Under the pieces are notes generated by a model, which saw only the letters and a list, made by a program, of their open reading frames with translations, had not been told where the DNA came from and ran no database searches. A program made the translations under genes and the position numbers. Shown here piece after piece: positions 27,111 to 36,736 of a stretch of 48,018 nt of DNA; position 1 is the first letter of the stretch, and every line of letters starts with the position of its first letter. Source of the DNA: Xanthobacteraceae bacterium (lineage in GTDB: Bacteria > Pseudomonadota > Alphaproteobacteria > Rhizobiales > Xanthobacteraceae); the NCBI GenBank assembly GCA_019750915.1, contig JAIENY010000032.1, forward strand, positions 1 through 48,018, in the 5' to 3' direction.

Positions 27111-28670
27111 ATGGAAACTATCGTTCTGCAATTTGAATTGTCCGCCGAGCCGGCCGTGCCGACGCTGGCCGAGGACACATTTGATGCGTCCGGTCTGCGG
27201 CAGGGTGCCGATAATCTGGGTCTGGCATTTTTCGATATCGCCAAGGCGCGCTCCGCTCATTCCGCGGTCGAAACCGCCCGGGGTATCTACAGCTACGGCT
27301 GGATGCTGCGTGCCGCCGAGAGCGTGCGCCGCCATCTGGTCGCGCGGCCCGGCCACACGCCCGGCGACCGGGTTGCGTTGAAACTCCCGAACTCTGCCGA
27401 ATACGTAGCTGCCTTTTATGGCGCTCTGCTGGCGGACTGCGTGGTGGTGCCTTTGCCGGTCGCGCTGGAACGGATGCGGCTGCAGCAGATCGAAGACGCG
27501 TGCCAGCCGCAGGTTCTGATCGTCGCGAAGGCCGAAGAAGGCATCGCCGCGACCACGGTGGACATGATCGGCACGTCTTGCACGCAGATCGAGCGGCCCG
27601 CGGTGACGCAGCAAAACAACGATCTGGCGATGTTGCTGTTTACCTCGGGCTCGACGGGGCTGCCGAAGGGCGTGATGCTCAGCCATCGCAATCTCCTCGC
27701 CAATGCCGAGTCGATCCTGCACACACTGCCGATTGCTGCCGATGATCGCGCGCTGGTGCTGCTGCCGTTCTGCCATTCGTTCGGCAACTCGATCCTGCAG
27801 ACGCATATGCTGAGCGGTGCGACGATGGTGTTCGCCGGCGCGCTGATGTTTCCTGCTTCGATCATCGAGGCGATCGCGAAATTCAACGCCACGAGCTTCT
27901 CGGCGGTGCCCGAAGTGTACGGCATGCTGATGAAGTATGGCCGGCTCGGCGAGCAGGGGTTGCCCAAGCTCCGCTACATGGCTGTCGCGGGCGGCCAGTT
28001 GCGCCACGAACTGACGGGGCAGATCGCAAAACGCATTTCGCCCGCTGAATTCTACGTCATGTACGGCCAGTCCGAAGCGAGCGCGCGCCTCACCATCCTG
28101 CCGCCGGATGAACTGGAGGCGCGGCCCGGCTCGATCGGAAAACCGTTGTCGGGGATCGAACTCGCCATCCGCGACGAGGAGGGCAACAGCCTGCCGCCCG
28201 GCGAGGTGGGAATGCTGTGCGCGCGGGGCGACAACATCATGCTCGGCTATTGGCGCGATCCGGTGACGACGGCGGAAGTGCTCAGCGGCGACGGCTGGCT
28301 GAAGACCGGAGATCTCGCTCATTATGATGAGGCCGGCTACTTCCACATCGACGGCCGCGCCAATCTGCTGGTCAAGGTGCAGGGCTATCGGGTTCATCCC
28401 GCGGAGATCGAGGGCGTCGTTGAAGCGCAGTTTCCGCGAAGCCGCGCGGTCGCGCTGCCGATGCGCAAGGGTGAGGAAACGCGGTTCGCGCTGTTTCTGG
28501 CCCCTCAGGATGATGCCAGAATTGATCTGGCCGAACTGCGCGCGGTATGCTTAAGGGAACTTCCGCCGCACAAGGTGCCGGTGCATTTCGAGATACTCGA
28601 TCAGTTGCCGCTGACGTCAGCCTACAAGGTGGATCGCGCGGCGCTCAGTCTTCGGATACCACGCGGCTAA
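27111..28670 (+). CDS. AMP-forming acyl-CoA/ACP ligase (ANL superfamily)
   Basis: ATG 27111 (METIVLQFEL) has gcgggc upstream; ATG 27087 is in frame but poorer. 519 residues. Motifs: P-loop LLFTSGSTGLPKG (near 178), YGQSEA (near 318), the GWLKTGDLA hinge region (near 400), the YRVHPAEIE core, and catalytic Lys506 (SAYKVDR). It activates a carboxylic acid as acyl-AMP and passes it to CoA or, given the adjacent acyl carrier protein, probably directly to the ACP. Acid identity (fatty, aryl, other) is not readable. It is first of three tightly spaced genes with the ACP (39 bp) and the acyltransferase (16 bp). Confidence 0.9.
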   Translation: METIVLQFELSAEPAVPTLAEDTFDASGLRQGADNLGLAFFDIAKARSAHSAVETARGIYSYGWMLRAAESVRRHLVARPGHTPGDRVALKLPNSAEYVAAFYGALLADCVVVPLPVALERMRLQQIEDACQPQVLIVAKAEEGIAATTVDMIGTSCTQIERPAVTQQNNDLAMLLFTSGSTGLPKGVMLSHRNLLANAESILHTLPIAADDRALVLLPFCHSFGNSILQTHMLSGATMVFAGALMFPASIIEAIAKFNATSFSAVPEVYGMLMKYGRLGEQGLPKLRYMAVAGGQLRHELTGQIAKRISPAEFYVMYGQSEASARLTILPPDELEARPGSIGKPLSGIELAIRDEEGNSLPPGEVGMLCARGDNIMLGYWRDPVTTAEVLSGDGWLKTGDLAHYDEAGYFHIDGRANLLVKVQGYRVHPAEIEGVVEAQFPRSRAVALPMRKGEETRFALFLAPQDDARIDLAELRAVCLRELPPHKVPVHFEILDQLPLTSAYKVDRAALSLRIPRG

Positions 28671-28709
28671 TATCTGCCGGTCAGCGATCATCGGTCAAAG
28701 GAGTGTTCT

Positions 28710-28979
28710 ATGTCTATCGATCGGCAGCAGTTGGAAGCCGATATTCTGCAATTCGTGAAATCGCGTGCGCCCGCTCATCCTTCGCTCGGTCTGGAAACCG
28801 ACTTGCTGGAGGAGGGTGTGCTCGATTCGCTGTTGCTGGTTGATCTGATTTTCCATCTTGAGGAGAGGTATGGCCTCAAGCTCGGCAGCGAACATATCGA
28901 TCCTGCGAATTTCCGCAGCCCCGCCGCGATCGTCAATCTGATCGTCGATCAGACGGGCAGCCGTTCGTCAGCGGCCTGA
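28710..28979 (+). CDS. Stand-alone acyl carrier protein
   Basis: 89 residues with the ACP four-helix pattern. The phosphopantetheine attachment serine is Ser40 in GVLDSLLLVDL. The usual FxDLGxDSL is here EEGVLDSLLL, typical of specialised rather than fatty-acid-synthase ACPs. ATG 28710 follows aaaggag (28698-28704). Placed between an acyl ligase and an acyltransferase, it most likely receives an acyl group from the ligase and hands it to the acyltransferase. It is too diverged from AcpP to be the housekeeping protein. Confidence 0.92.
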   Translation: MSIDRQQLEADILQFVKSRAPAHPSLGLETDLLEEGVLDSLLLVDLIFHLEERYGLKLGSEHIDPANFRSPAAIVNLIVDQTGSRSSAA

Positions 28980-28995
28980 CGGAAAAGAGCCAGCC

Positions 28996-29862
28996 ATGAA
29001 GTGGCCTCTCGCCGATCGCCCGCAGCCGTTCCGGGAGATCCCGTTCTACAACCGCTATTATCTTCAGGCGCCGCGGTCGAGCCATGTCGATCCGGTGATC
29101 GTCATGGGCACGGAGATCGATGCCGATGCGCTGTTGGCGTTCCTGCAGGAGCGCAATCGTGGCGGTGGCGGGCCGATCCTGACGACCGCGCATGTGCTGA
29201 TCCGTGCCGCGGCGCTTGGGCTCGCGCAGTTTCCGGATATGAACACTCGCGTGGTGGGACGGCGTATCTATTCGTTTCGGAACATCAGCGTCAGGATGGG
29301 TTTCTTTCATCGCAAGAACAAGGAAATCAATCTGATGCTGATTGCCTCGGCGAACCAGAAGAGCGTCGAGCAGATCGCGGCCGAAGTCTGGCAGCGGCTT
29401 CTGGACTCGACGCGCGGCACCAGCGGATGGGATCGTGAAATCGGACGTATGCGCCGGCTGCCGCCTTTTATGTTTCGCGCACTGGTGCGGCTCTACGGTT
29501 TTTTTGACCGGCATTTCCATGTGCCGTCATTTGGCCGCGTGGACGAACTGCGCAGTGGCGCGGTAATGGTGAATGACCTGTCGTATGCCGGCGCGCCGCC
29601 GATGCGCGGCTACAAGCCGAGCCGGTTCGCCGACGGCAGCGATTCCCTCAACCTGACGCTCGGGCCACCGGAGAACAAGGTCGTGATGCGCGATGATCAG
29701 CCGGTGCAGATCCGCGTCATGCCGCTTTTCCTGCGCGCGGATCATCGTCTGGTGGACGCCTACCAGATCGGCCGCTTCCTCGCATTCGTGCGCGAGGTGA
29801 TGCAGACCCCCGAACGTCTGAACGTGACCGCAGCTGCGCCCGATTCCGGCGCGCGCGCCTAG
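28996..29862 (+). CDS. Stand-alone acyltransferase of the 2-oxoacid-dehydrogenase E2 (CAT-like) fold
   Basis: 288 residues, without lipoyl or subunit-binding domains. Residues 30-275 match the E2 catalytic fold: NMNTRVV, the central NISVRMGFFHRK strand, and the catalytic His250-x-x-x-Asp254 (DHRLVDA; E2s have DHRxxDG). This fold moves acyl groups between thioesters and an acceptor. In an operon with an ACP and ligase it probably transfers an acyl chain from the ACP to a sugar, lipid or amine. Homologues are often annotated only as '2-oxo acid dehydrogenase subunit E2', which is misleading. Its TAG stop shares CTAG with the convergent methyltransferase gene. Confidence 0.85.
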   Translation: MKWPLADRPQPFREIPFYNRYYLQAPRSSHVDPVIVMGTEIDADALLAFLQERNRGGGGPILTTAHVLIRAAALGLAQFPDMNTRVVGRRIYSFRNISVRMGFFHRKNKEINLMLIASANQKSVEQIAAEVWQRLLDSTRGTSGWDREIGRMRRLPPFMFRALVRLYGFFDRHFHVPSFGRVDELRSGAVMVNDLSYAGAPPMRGYKPSRFADGSDSLNLTLGPPENKVVMRDDQPVQIRVMPLFLRADHRLVDAYQIGRFLAFVREVMQTPERLNVTAAAPDSGARA

Positions 29863-30446
29863 TAGATGCCGGGCAACACGCGCGCGGTCCGCTGCATGTA
29901 GCTGCGGTATTCGTCGCCGAAAGCATCGATCATCATCTGCTCTTCATGAGCCACACGCATGAAGAACAGTGTGCCGAAGCCGACAATGCCGGAAAATCCC
30001 GCGACCCAGTTCGGCAGCAGAAACACCTGCGCGACAGCCCAGAGCCAGAATGCGGCGTACATCGGATGGCGTACGCGATTGTAGACGCCGTTGGTCACGA
30101 GGTTGTGTTGGTCGCGTACTTCGAGGGTAACAGACCAGTTGCGGCCAAGATCCGCGTGGGTGCGGATGAACAGCCAGAGCGCCGTCGCAAACAGGATGCC
30201 ACCGATCACGATCTGGGCGGCGTAGGGCGCGTAGCTGGCAAATGCCGGCTGCCCGGTGAACAGGTAGATGGCCGGAATGATTCCAAGCCCGGAGAGCGAT
30301 GCCAGTATGATCGCGATCTCGCGGGCGCCGCCGGTGCGCAGGACCCTCGGCGTGCGGCGCGAGCGCCGGTCGTGGGGAAGGCGGATGATGAACCAGCCGA
30401 CCGCGCCGATCGCCCAGATGATTTTGCCCGCTAGAACTGCAGTCAC
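29859..30446 (-). CDS. Isoprenylcysteine-carboxyl/phospholipid methyltransferase-like (ICMT/PEMT) membrane protein
   Basis: 195 residues from GTG 30446. Membrane helices occupy most of residues 5-165. The ICMT/PEMT SAM-binding C-terminus is intact: NGVYNRVRHPMY, then EEQMMIDAFGDEYRSYM and R-V-L-P-G-I-Y. Bacterial members of this family methylate small lipophilic or quinone-like acceptors, and many are of unknown substrate. It converges with the acyltransferase gene (the stop codons share CTAG), so a functional link to that operon is only possible, not shown. Confidence 0.85.
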   Translation of the reverse strand: MTAVLAGKIIWAIGAVGWFIIRLPHDRRSRRTPRVLRTGGAREIAIILASLSGLGIIPAIYLFTGQPAFASYAPYAAQIVIGGILFATALWLFIRTHADLGRNWSVTLEVRDQHNLVTNGVYNRVRHPMYAAFWLWAVAQVFLLPNWVAGFSGIVGFGTLFFMRVAHEEQMMIDAFGDEYRSYMQRTARVLPGIY

Positions 30447-30707
30447 GTGTTGCCTTTTCTTTAGTCGATGGCGCCATTTACCGGCGCAAGCCGACTATCC
30501 CTTAAGCCAGTGGGCCGGACTTACAAGATGCATCCATGGTTCTGCGTCGGTTTTTCCGGCTGGCCTGTTCCGCAGTGCGAGAAATTTGCAACAGCGGCCA
30601 GGTATCCAACGTGGTTCTTCCCGCAGCCGCGTAAACGGCTTGATTTGGTTTCGCTCGCTAATTTAAGTGCTGCATCGATTTGTCAGGCTGTTGGGCCAGG
30701 TTGGAAC

Positions 30708-31352
30708 ATGCGCACATTTTGGTTGGCTATCGTTTTTCTCTCTGGCTTTGCTTTTAACGCAACAGGCGCTCAGGCCGGTCAAGGGCACGTCTATCTGCTC
30801 AAGGGGCTGGCCAATGTGTTCTCGGCGGGCCTCGATAATTATGCAGCGGCGCTGAGCGCGCGGGGCATTCCGGTGACGGTTGCGAACCATTCCGAAGCCG
30901 GTGGGCTCGCGGTGGAAGCCGCCCAGCTCTCCCGCGCCGGAAAGGGACCGATCATAATCGTCGGCCATTCGCTTGGTGCGGGCGCTGCGGTGGATATGGC
31001 GAACATCATGTACCAGCGCGGTGGGCGCGTTGCCCTGATCGTCGAATACGGTGCGCCCGGTGCCCAGATCATTCCGCCGAATGTTGACCGGGTTGTGAAC
31101 TATTACGGCAGCGTCGGCGGTCTTGCGGTCCGCGGGCCGGGCTCGCGGGCCCAGATCGTCAATATCGACACCTCGCAGAATCCCGCGATCAATCATTTCA
31201 ACATGGACAAGTTGCCGTCGATCGAGAAGCGGACCCTCGGCCAGATCCTTGCGATCATTCGCGGCCGCCACCGTCCGCGCATCGCGCCGAAAACGTCTGA
31301 GGCCGCACCCGCGGCGGCCGCCCTGACCACGCAGGCCGCGGCGGCGCACTGA
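30708..31352 (+). CDS. Secreted alpha/beta-hydrolase-like (lipase/thioesterase) protein
   Basis: ATG 30708 (MRTFWLAIVFLSG) begins a signal peptide cleaved near AQA-G (residues 22-25); the frame opens farther upstream without a plausible N-terminus. 214 residues. The nucleophile elbow is G86-H-S88-L-G90-A-G, and IIIVGHSLGAGAAVDMA is a strand-turn-helix typical of the fold; a late His (NHFNMDKL) could complete the triad. It is short, with no lid. The C-terminus is Ala-rich. Likely a periplasmic esterase or lipase of unknown substrate. It converges with the CLC gene. Confidence 0.75.
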   Translation: MRTFWLAIVFLSGFAFNATGAQAGQGHVYLLKGLANVFSAGLDNYAAALSARGIPVTVANHSEAGGLAVEAAQLSRAGKGPIIIVGHSLGAGAAVDMANIMYQRGGRVALIVEYGAPGAQIIPPNVDRVVNYYGSVGGLAVRGPGSRAQIVNIDTSQNPAINHFNMDKLPSIEKRTLGQILAIIRGRHRPRIAPKTSEAAPAAAALTTQAAAAH

Positions 31353-31382
31353 ACCGACCGCTCAAGCGGGATTGTTGCAGGA

Positions 31383-33146
31383 TTACATTTCTCCCAACGT
31401 ATCCGGCCGGTGCCGCTCGCTCTCCTCGGCATAGCGGCGCAATGCATGCGCTTCCGTGAGAAGGCCGACGACGTGCCGCGTGTCGATGCCGTCGATCACC
31501 GCCAGTGATTCCGCTTCCTCCCGGTCGAACACGCTCATCGCTTCGCGAACCCCCATGTCGGGCAGCAGGAAAACATCCTGATGATGGGCGATACCGCCCA
31601 CGGTTCGAACCGAGGTCTCAACTTCGCTGTGCGCTTCCGCGACGAAGACGATCCCCGCATATCTGTTGTCGCGATCGACCGCGACCACCTGGGTCTTCGA
31701 TCCCAATGGATATTGTTCGCGAAACAGATCGATCGGGGTTGTCACGAGGATGGTCGTGACGTCGGTGCGCATCATGCGCCGGACCAGGAGATCGCGAATC
31801 CAGCCGACGTCCGCGGCGCTGCGGATGGTTTCGCCGCGCAGATGGAAGCGCCAGGTGGCGAACGAGTATCCGAACATCTCGCGGGTGACCTGCGTGGAGA
31901 CAATGACGGCGATCAGCACCGCCGTGCTCAGCCAGAGGTTTCCTGTCGTCTCAAGCGCGATGAAGGTCATGGTCAGCGGGCCGCCGATGACGGAGGCGGA
32001 AAGCGCACTCATGCCCATGACCGCATAGACGCCGGTTTCCAGATGGATCGTGGGCGTGATGGTGTTTATCGTCGCGGCGAACAACTGTCCGCCGAGTGCG
32101 CCGCAAAGCAGTGAGGAAAAGAACAGGCCACCGCGGAATCCCGAGCCGAGCGAAACCACGGAGGCCGTGATCTTCATCACGAACAGGATCGCGATGGTGC
32201 CGATGGACAACGACATCAGGTTGGTCAGATGCAGCGCGCCGTGGCCCGATGACATCACTTGCGGGGCCCTCAGTGCAAACAGGCCAACAATCAAGCCGCC
32301 GAGTGCGGGCCGCAGCGGCTGCCATAGCTTCAGCCGGTTCAACGCCGCGTCCCACATCGCCACGGCGCGCATCAGGGTGATGCCGGTGAGTGCGGCGAAA
32401 AAGCCGAGCGCGATCGCGATTACGATATCGGTCCCGGTGACGGTGCCGATCTGGCTCAGAACGATGCCGGGCGTCAGCGGCGTCAATTTATGCGCCACGG
32501 CGTAACCCGTGATCGATGCGATGCCGATCGAGGCGAGGCTCGCGGGCGTATATCCGCTGATGACGAGTTCAAACGCGTAGAACGCACCCGCAAGCGGAGC
32601 GCCGAACGCGCCCGCGATCGCTGCGGCTGCGCCGCAGCCCAGAAGAAGCCTCTGGTCGGACCGGCGCAAATGAAAAGCGCGTCCGATCGAGGAGGCGAGG
32701 CCGGAGGAGAGCTGGGTGTAGCCGGCTTCCATGCCGACGGAGCTGCCGACACCGCTTGACCAGATTGTCTGCAGCGCCACGACGATGCTGCCGCGAAATG
32801 ACATCCTGCCGCCATGGAGCGCGTTGGCTTCGATCGGGTCGATTTCACGATTGGGTCGCCAGCGGTGCACCGCAAGAAGTGAAATGCCGAAGATCAGCCC
32901 GCCCAGTGTCGGAACGGCAACCGCAAGCAGCGGGTCGAGGCTGAGCTGCGCCGACAGGTGTTCGCCATAAGGAATGTTGAAGAAGGCGTGGTGCAGAAAG
33001 GTGAGCGCGGCACTCATTGCCGCAACCACGATGCCGCCGAGAACCCCGGTGAGGGCCGCGAGAAAAATCAGGCTGGATTCACGGGCACGCACCAGCGCGC
33101 GCAACCGTCGCGGCGCCTCGAGATAGAATGTTTCAACCGTTGTCAT
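31383..33146 (-). CDS. CLC-type chloride/anion channel or antiporter with C-terminal CBS pair
   Basis: 587 residues. The CLC membrane fold spans about residues 25-440. The usual GSGIP filter segment is replaced by EIDPIEAN (101-108), and GREGP by GMEAGYTQ (138-145), retaining the gating Glu140. The later GGNFGGIFAP segment is GSGFRGGLFFSSL. Two CBS domains occupy about residues 455-580, suggesting nucleotide sensing in the cytoplasm. It is a clear family member, but the anion selectivity residues are not those of E. coli ClcA, so chloride should not be assumed. It is preceded by a hairpin that buries its Shine-Dalgarno sequence. Confidence 0.88.
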   Translation of the reverse strand: MTTVETFYLEAPRRLRALVRARESSLIFLAALTGVLGGIVVAAMSAALTFLHHAFFNIPYGEHLSAQLSLDPLLAVAVPTLGGLIFGISLLAVHRWRPNREIDPIEANALHGGRMSFRGSIVVALQTIWSSGVGSSVGMEAGYTQLSSGLASSIGRAFHLRRSDQRLLLGCGAAAAIAGAFGAPLAGAFYAFELVISGYTPASLASIGIASITGYAVAHKLTPLTPGIVLSQIGTVTGTDIVIAIALGFFAALTGITLMRAVAMWDAALNRLKLWQPLRPALGGLIVGLFALRAPQVMSSGHGALHLTNLMSLSIGTIAILFVMKITASVVSLGSGFRGGLFFSSLLCGALGGQLFAATINTITPTIHLETGVYAVMGMSALSASVIGGPLTMTFIALETTGNLWLSTAVLIAVIVSTQVTREMFGYSFATWRFHLRGETIRSAADVGWIRDLLVRRMMRTDVTTILVTTPIDLFREQYPLGSKTQVVAVDRDNRYAGIVFVAEAHSEVETSVRTVGGIAHHQDVFLLPDMGVREAMSVFDREEAESLAVIDGIDTRHVVGLLTEAHALRRYAEESERHRPDTLGEM

Positions 33147-33149
33147 GCA

Positions 33150-33187
33150 GGCGGCGTCCTCCGGGCGGAGGACCCGGCATTGCCGCC
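33150..33187 (-). promoter_or_regulatory. Hairpin sequestering the CLC ribosome-binding site
   Basis: In the transcript direction GTCCTCC (33173-33167) pairs with GGAGGAC (33162-33156) around a GCCC loop, and GGCGGC/GCCGCC (33187-33182 with 33155-33150) adds an outer stem. GGAGGA is the only good Shine-Dalgarno sequence, 10 bases before the start codon, so folding should reduce translation. Confidence 0.6.
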
Positions 33188-33287
33188 TTCTATATCAACG
33201 GGAAGGCTGAAGGAATTGCTGTTGTAGCCGCAGCGTCGTCATTCTCGCGCTGATGCGAAGTTGTTACCTGCCGACGCGGCAGTGGTC

Positions 33288-33473
33288 TCAATCGCGATGA
33301 CTGGACCCGGTCTGGCGATCGTCCAGTCCGAGCGATTTGCCGTCGCCATGGACATTGTCGCGGTCCTTGCTGTCGGTTTTGTCGGCGTCCTTCACGACAG
33401 CTTTGTTTTGCTCGCGTTCGGTGTCCTTGCGCAGGGGCTCTTGACCAAAATCGCGCGAAGAAGTCGCTGTCAT
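33288..33473 (-). CDS. Small hydrophilic hypothetical protein (61 aa)
   Basis: ATG 33473 follows ggag with a 9-base gap. 61 residues, very polar (K/D/E/R/N-rich: REQNKAVVKDADKTDSKDRDN), with no hydrophobic segment, probably intrinsically disordered. I do not recognise a family. Composition resembles small stress proteins of alphaproteobacteria. An EcfG-type promoter (GGAAC-N16-GGTT) sits 41 bases before the start, which supports both the gene and general-stress control. The frame continues open upstream to 33791, but that part is antisense to the neighbouring small gene. Confidence 0.55.
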   Translation of the reverse strand: MTATSSRDFGQEPLRKDTEREQNKAVVKDADKTDSKDRDNVHGDGKSLGLDDRQTGSSHRD

Positions 33474-33509
33474 TAATCCGTCTCCAGCTTTCGATGGTGC
33501 CAATATTGA

Positions 33510-33806
<297 letters not shown>

Positions 33807-33934
33807 AAGGCGTTAAAATCGACCGTCCTGAAATTCTGCAGCTTTTCAGTTGCAGCGGCTTGGTTGCCCTGCAGCATCTTGCGCCTGCGCCCAAAAATTG
33901 CGACGAAAGTCGAATATGTTTTCGGGGGTAGGTC

Positions 33935-36736
33935 ATGGCGCCAAAGATTTCGGTATCCGAGCGGAAACCTCTCAATGGTGCGGCACGCGACGCCGAACCG
34001 GCGGGATCGCCCGCCGATGCCCAGCTGCGAACGGATATTCGCCTGCTGGGGCGCATTCTGGGCGATACGGTCCGCGATCAGGAAGGCACGGACGTCTTCG
34101 ATCTGGTCGAATCGATCCGCCAGAGTTCGATTCGCTTTCACCGCGATGACGATGCCGGCGCCCGCCGGGACCTTGAATCGCTGCTGGATGGACGCTCGAT
34201 CGCCGAAACGGTGCGAATTGTCCGGGCCTTCAGCTATTTTTCTCATCTCGCCAACATTGCCGAGGATCAGAACAACATCAGGCAGAACCGCATCCTGAGC
34301 GGCGCCTCCGGATCGGCGGCCAACCTCGGCAGCGTAATCGCACGCGCCCACGCCGCGGGCATTTCCTCCAACGACCTGCTCGGGTTCTTCGAGGGCGCGC
34401 TGGTCAGCCCGGTTCTGACCGCGCATCCGACCGAAGTTCGCCGCAGGAGCACGATTGATCGTGAAATGGAGATCGCGGCCCTGCTTGAAGCACGCGACCG
34501 CACGCAGCTGACAGTGGAAGAACTCGAAGACAACGACGAGCAGCTTCGCCGCGCCGTCTTGATCCTGTGGGAAACCAACCTGCTGCGGCGGACCAAGCTC
34601 ACCGTTCTCGATGAGGTCGCCAACGGCCTGTCATTCTACGACTACACCTTCCTCAGGCAGTTGCCCCGGCTGCTTTGCCTGCTGGAAGACCGGCTGCTGG
34701 CTGAGCCGTCATCCGGCGGCACCAAACACCTGGCGTCTTTCCTGCGGATGGGAAGCTGGATTGGCGGCGACCGCGACGGCAATCCGTTCGTGACGGCGGA
34801 GGTGCTACGCGGCACCTTGCAGATGCAGTGCGCGCGGGCGCTCACTTATTATCTCGACGAACTGAGCAAGCTCTACGAGGAATTGTCGCTTGCCGAGCAA
34901 CTGGTGAATATCTCTTCGGATCTGCGCGACTTGATCGACCGCTCACCGGTGGTGTCGCATCATCGCAGTGGCGAGCCTTATCGCCGCGCCATTAACGGCA
35001 TCTACGCAAGGCTTGTCGCGACCGCGAAAGCGCTTGAGGTCAAGGTCGAGACGCGCCCCGTGGCGCAGACGGCGCCTTATGTCGATGTCGAGGAATTCAA
35101 AAGCGAACTCGACATCGTCATTCGTTCCCTGGTTGCGAATGGCTCCGGCGTGGTTGCGCGGGGCGGGCTGCGGTTGCTGCGCCGCGCGGTCGATTGTTTC
35201 GGCTTCCATCTGGCCAGCATCGATCTGCGGCAGAATTCGTCCATCCATGAGCGCACCGTTGCCGAACTGTTCGAGACGGTATCGCCAGGCACGAATTATC
35301 TATCGTTGTCGGAGGACGAGCGCTGCAAGCTGCTGGTCAGCGAATTGCAGACCGCGCGCCCGCTGGCCTCGCCATTCGCGTCCTACAGCGAGGAGACCGC
35401 TGGAGAGCTTGCGGTGCTGCGTGCCGCAACGGACGCTCATGCCGTCTTCGGCCCCGACGTCATTCCTCAATGCATCGTGTCGATGACCGAAGGCGTCTCC
35501 GATCTGCTTGAGATTGCTGTCTTGCTCAAGGAGACGGGGCTGGTCGATCCGAAGGGCACGAGCAAGGTCAATCTGGTGCCGCTGTTCGAGACCATCGAGG
35601 ATCTGCAGAACTGCGCCGGCATCATGGACCGGCTGTTCGCGTTGCCGGAATATCGTCGTCTGGTCGACAGCCGCGGCGGTGTTCAGGAAGTGATGCTGGG
35701 CTATTCCGACAGCAACAAGGATGGCGGCTTCATCACCTCGGGCTGGGAGCTTTACAAGGCCGAGATCAGTCTGGTCGAGACGTTCACCAAACACGGCGTG
35801 CGGCTGCGTCTGTTCCACGGCCGCGGCGGCTCGGTCGGTCGTGGCGGCGGCCCAAGCTACGAAGCGATCCTGGCGCAGCCGGGCGGGGCGGTGAACGGCC
35901 AGATCCGCATCACGGAGCAGGGTGAAATCATCTCCAGCAAGTACTCCAATCCCGAGGTCGGCCGTCAGAATCTGGAAGTGCTGGCTGCGGCGATGGTCGA
36001 TGCCAGTCTGTTGCAGCCGCAACACTCCGCGCCGCGCGAGGAATATCTCGCCGCGATGGAGGAGCTGTCCGAACTCGCATTCAAATCCTATCGCGGCCTC
36101 GTCTACGAGACGGAGGGTTTCGAGGAGTATTTCTGGGCTTCGACCGTCATCAGCGAGATTGCGACGCTGAACATCGGCAGCCGTCCGGCCTCGCGCAAGA
36201 AGACGCGCAAGATCGAGGACCTGCGCGCGATCCCGTGGGTGTTCAGCTGGGCGCAGTGCCGCCTGATGTTGCCGGGCTGGTACGGCTTCGGCAGCGCCGT
36301 GACGCAATGGGTCGCGAACAACCCGGACAAGGGGATTGGCTTTCTGCAGGAGCTTTACCGGGAATGGCCGTTCTTCCGTACGCTGCTGTCAAACATGGAC
36401 ATGGTGCTCGCCAAGAGCAGCCTTGCCGTTGCGTCGCGGTATGCCGAGCTCGTGCCGGATGAAAAGCTGCGCACCACGATCTTCCAGCGCATTCGCGCCG
36501 AATGGCAGACCACGATCGACAAGCTGCTGGAAATCACTGGGCATGACCGGTTGCTGGGCGGTAGTCCGGCGCTTGAACGCTCGATCCGCAACCGGTTTCC
36601 GTATCTCGATCCGCTCAATCACGTGCAGGTCGAATTTCTGAAGGCCCATCGCGCTCATAATCAGGATCCGCAGGTGCTGCGCGGCATCCAGATCACAATC
36701 AACGGCATCTCGGCCGGACTGCGCAACAGCGGCTGA
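33935..36736 (+). CDS. ppc: Phosphoenolpyruvate carboxylase
   Basis: 933 residues, normal length. ATG 33935 after gggggtagg. Catalytic motifs: HPTEVRRRS (His164, which serves carboxyphosphate chemistry), [10 protein letters not shown] (589-598, including the conserved Lys), and [13 protein letters not shown] (628-640), followed by the conserved C-terminus ending near residue 930 with the ...[13 protein letters not shown] tail. It carboxylates PEP to oxaloacetate, refilling the TCA cycle. The N-terminus has an extra disordered stretch. It appears monocistronic; a small convergent gene abuts the stop. Confidence 0.97.
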   Translation: MAPKISVSERKPLNGAARDAEPAGSPADAQLRTDIRLLGRILGDTVRDQEGTDVFDLVESIRQSSIRFHRDDDAGARRDLESLLDGRSIAETVRIVRAFSYFSHLANIAEDQNNIRQNRILSGASGSAANLGSVIARAHAAGISSNDLLGFFEGALVSPVLTAHPTEVRRRSTIDREMEIAALLEARDRTQLTVEELEDNDEQLRRAVLILWETNLLRRTKLTVLDEVANGLSFYDYTFLRQLPRLLCLLEDRLLAEPSSGGTKHLASFLRMGSWIGGDRDGNPFVTAEVLRGTLQMQCARALTYYLDELSKLYEELSLAEQLVNISSDLRDLIDRSPVVSHHRSGEPYRRAINGIYARLVATAKALEVKVETRPVAQTAPYVDVEEFKSELDIVIRSLVANGSGVVARGGLRLLRRAVDCFGFHLASIDLRQNSSIHERTVAELFETVSPGTNYLSLSEDERCKLLVSELQTARPLASPFASYSEETAGELAVLRAATDAHAVFGPDVIPQCIVSMTEGVSDLLEIAVLLKETGLVDPKGTSKVNLVPLFETIEDLQNCAGIMDRLFALPEYRRLVDSRGGVQEVMLGYSDSNKDGGFITSGWELYKAEISLVETFTKHGVRLRLFHGRGGSVGRGGGPSYEAILAQPGGAVNGQIRITEQGEIISSKYSNPEVGRQNLEVLAAAMVDASLLQPQHSAPREEYLAAMEELSELAFKSYRGLVYETEGFEEYFWASTVISEIATLNIGSRPASRKKTRKIEDLRAIPWVFSWAQCRLMLPGWYGFGSAVTQWVANNPDKGIGFLQELYREWPFFRTLLSNMDMVLAKSSLAVASRYAELVPDEKLRTTIFQRIRAEWQTTIDKLLEITGHDRLLGGSPALERSIRNRFPYLDPLNHVQVEFLKAHRAHNQDPQVLRGIQITINGISAGLRNSG

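Noticed and set aside
26994..28397. 467-codon minus-strand frame opposite the acyl ligase
   Set aside because: The ligase motifs on the plus strand are complete; the opposite frame has no recognisable domain.
31600..31612. tRNA-like ggttcgaacc segment
   Set aside because: It is part of the CLC coding sequence and has no cloverleaf around it.
33147..33260. Fluoride riboswitch before the CLC gene
   Set aside because: The family can be fluoride channels, but the leader lacks the conserved crcB-motif elements; only a simple hairpin is seen.
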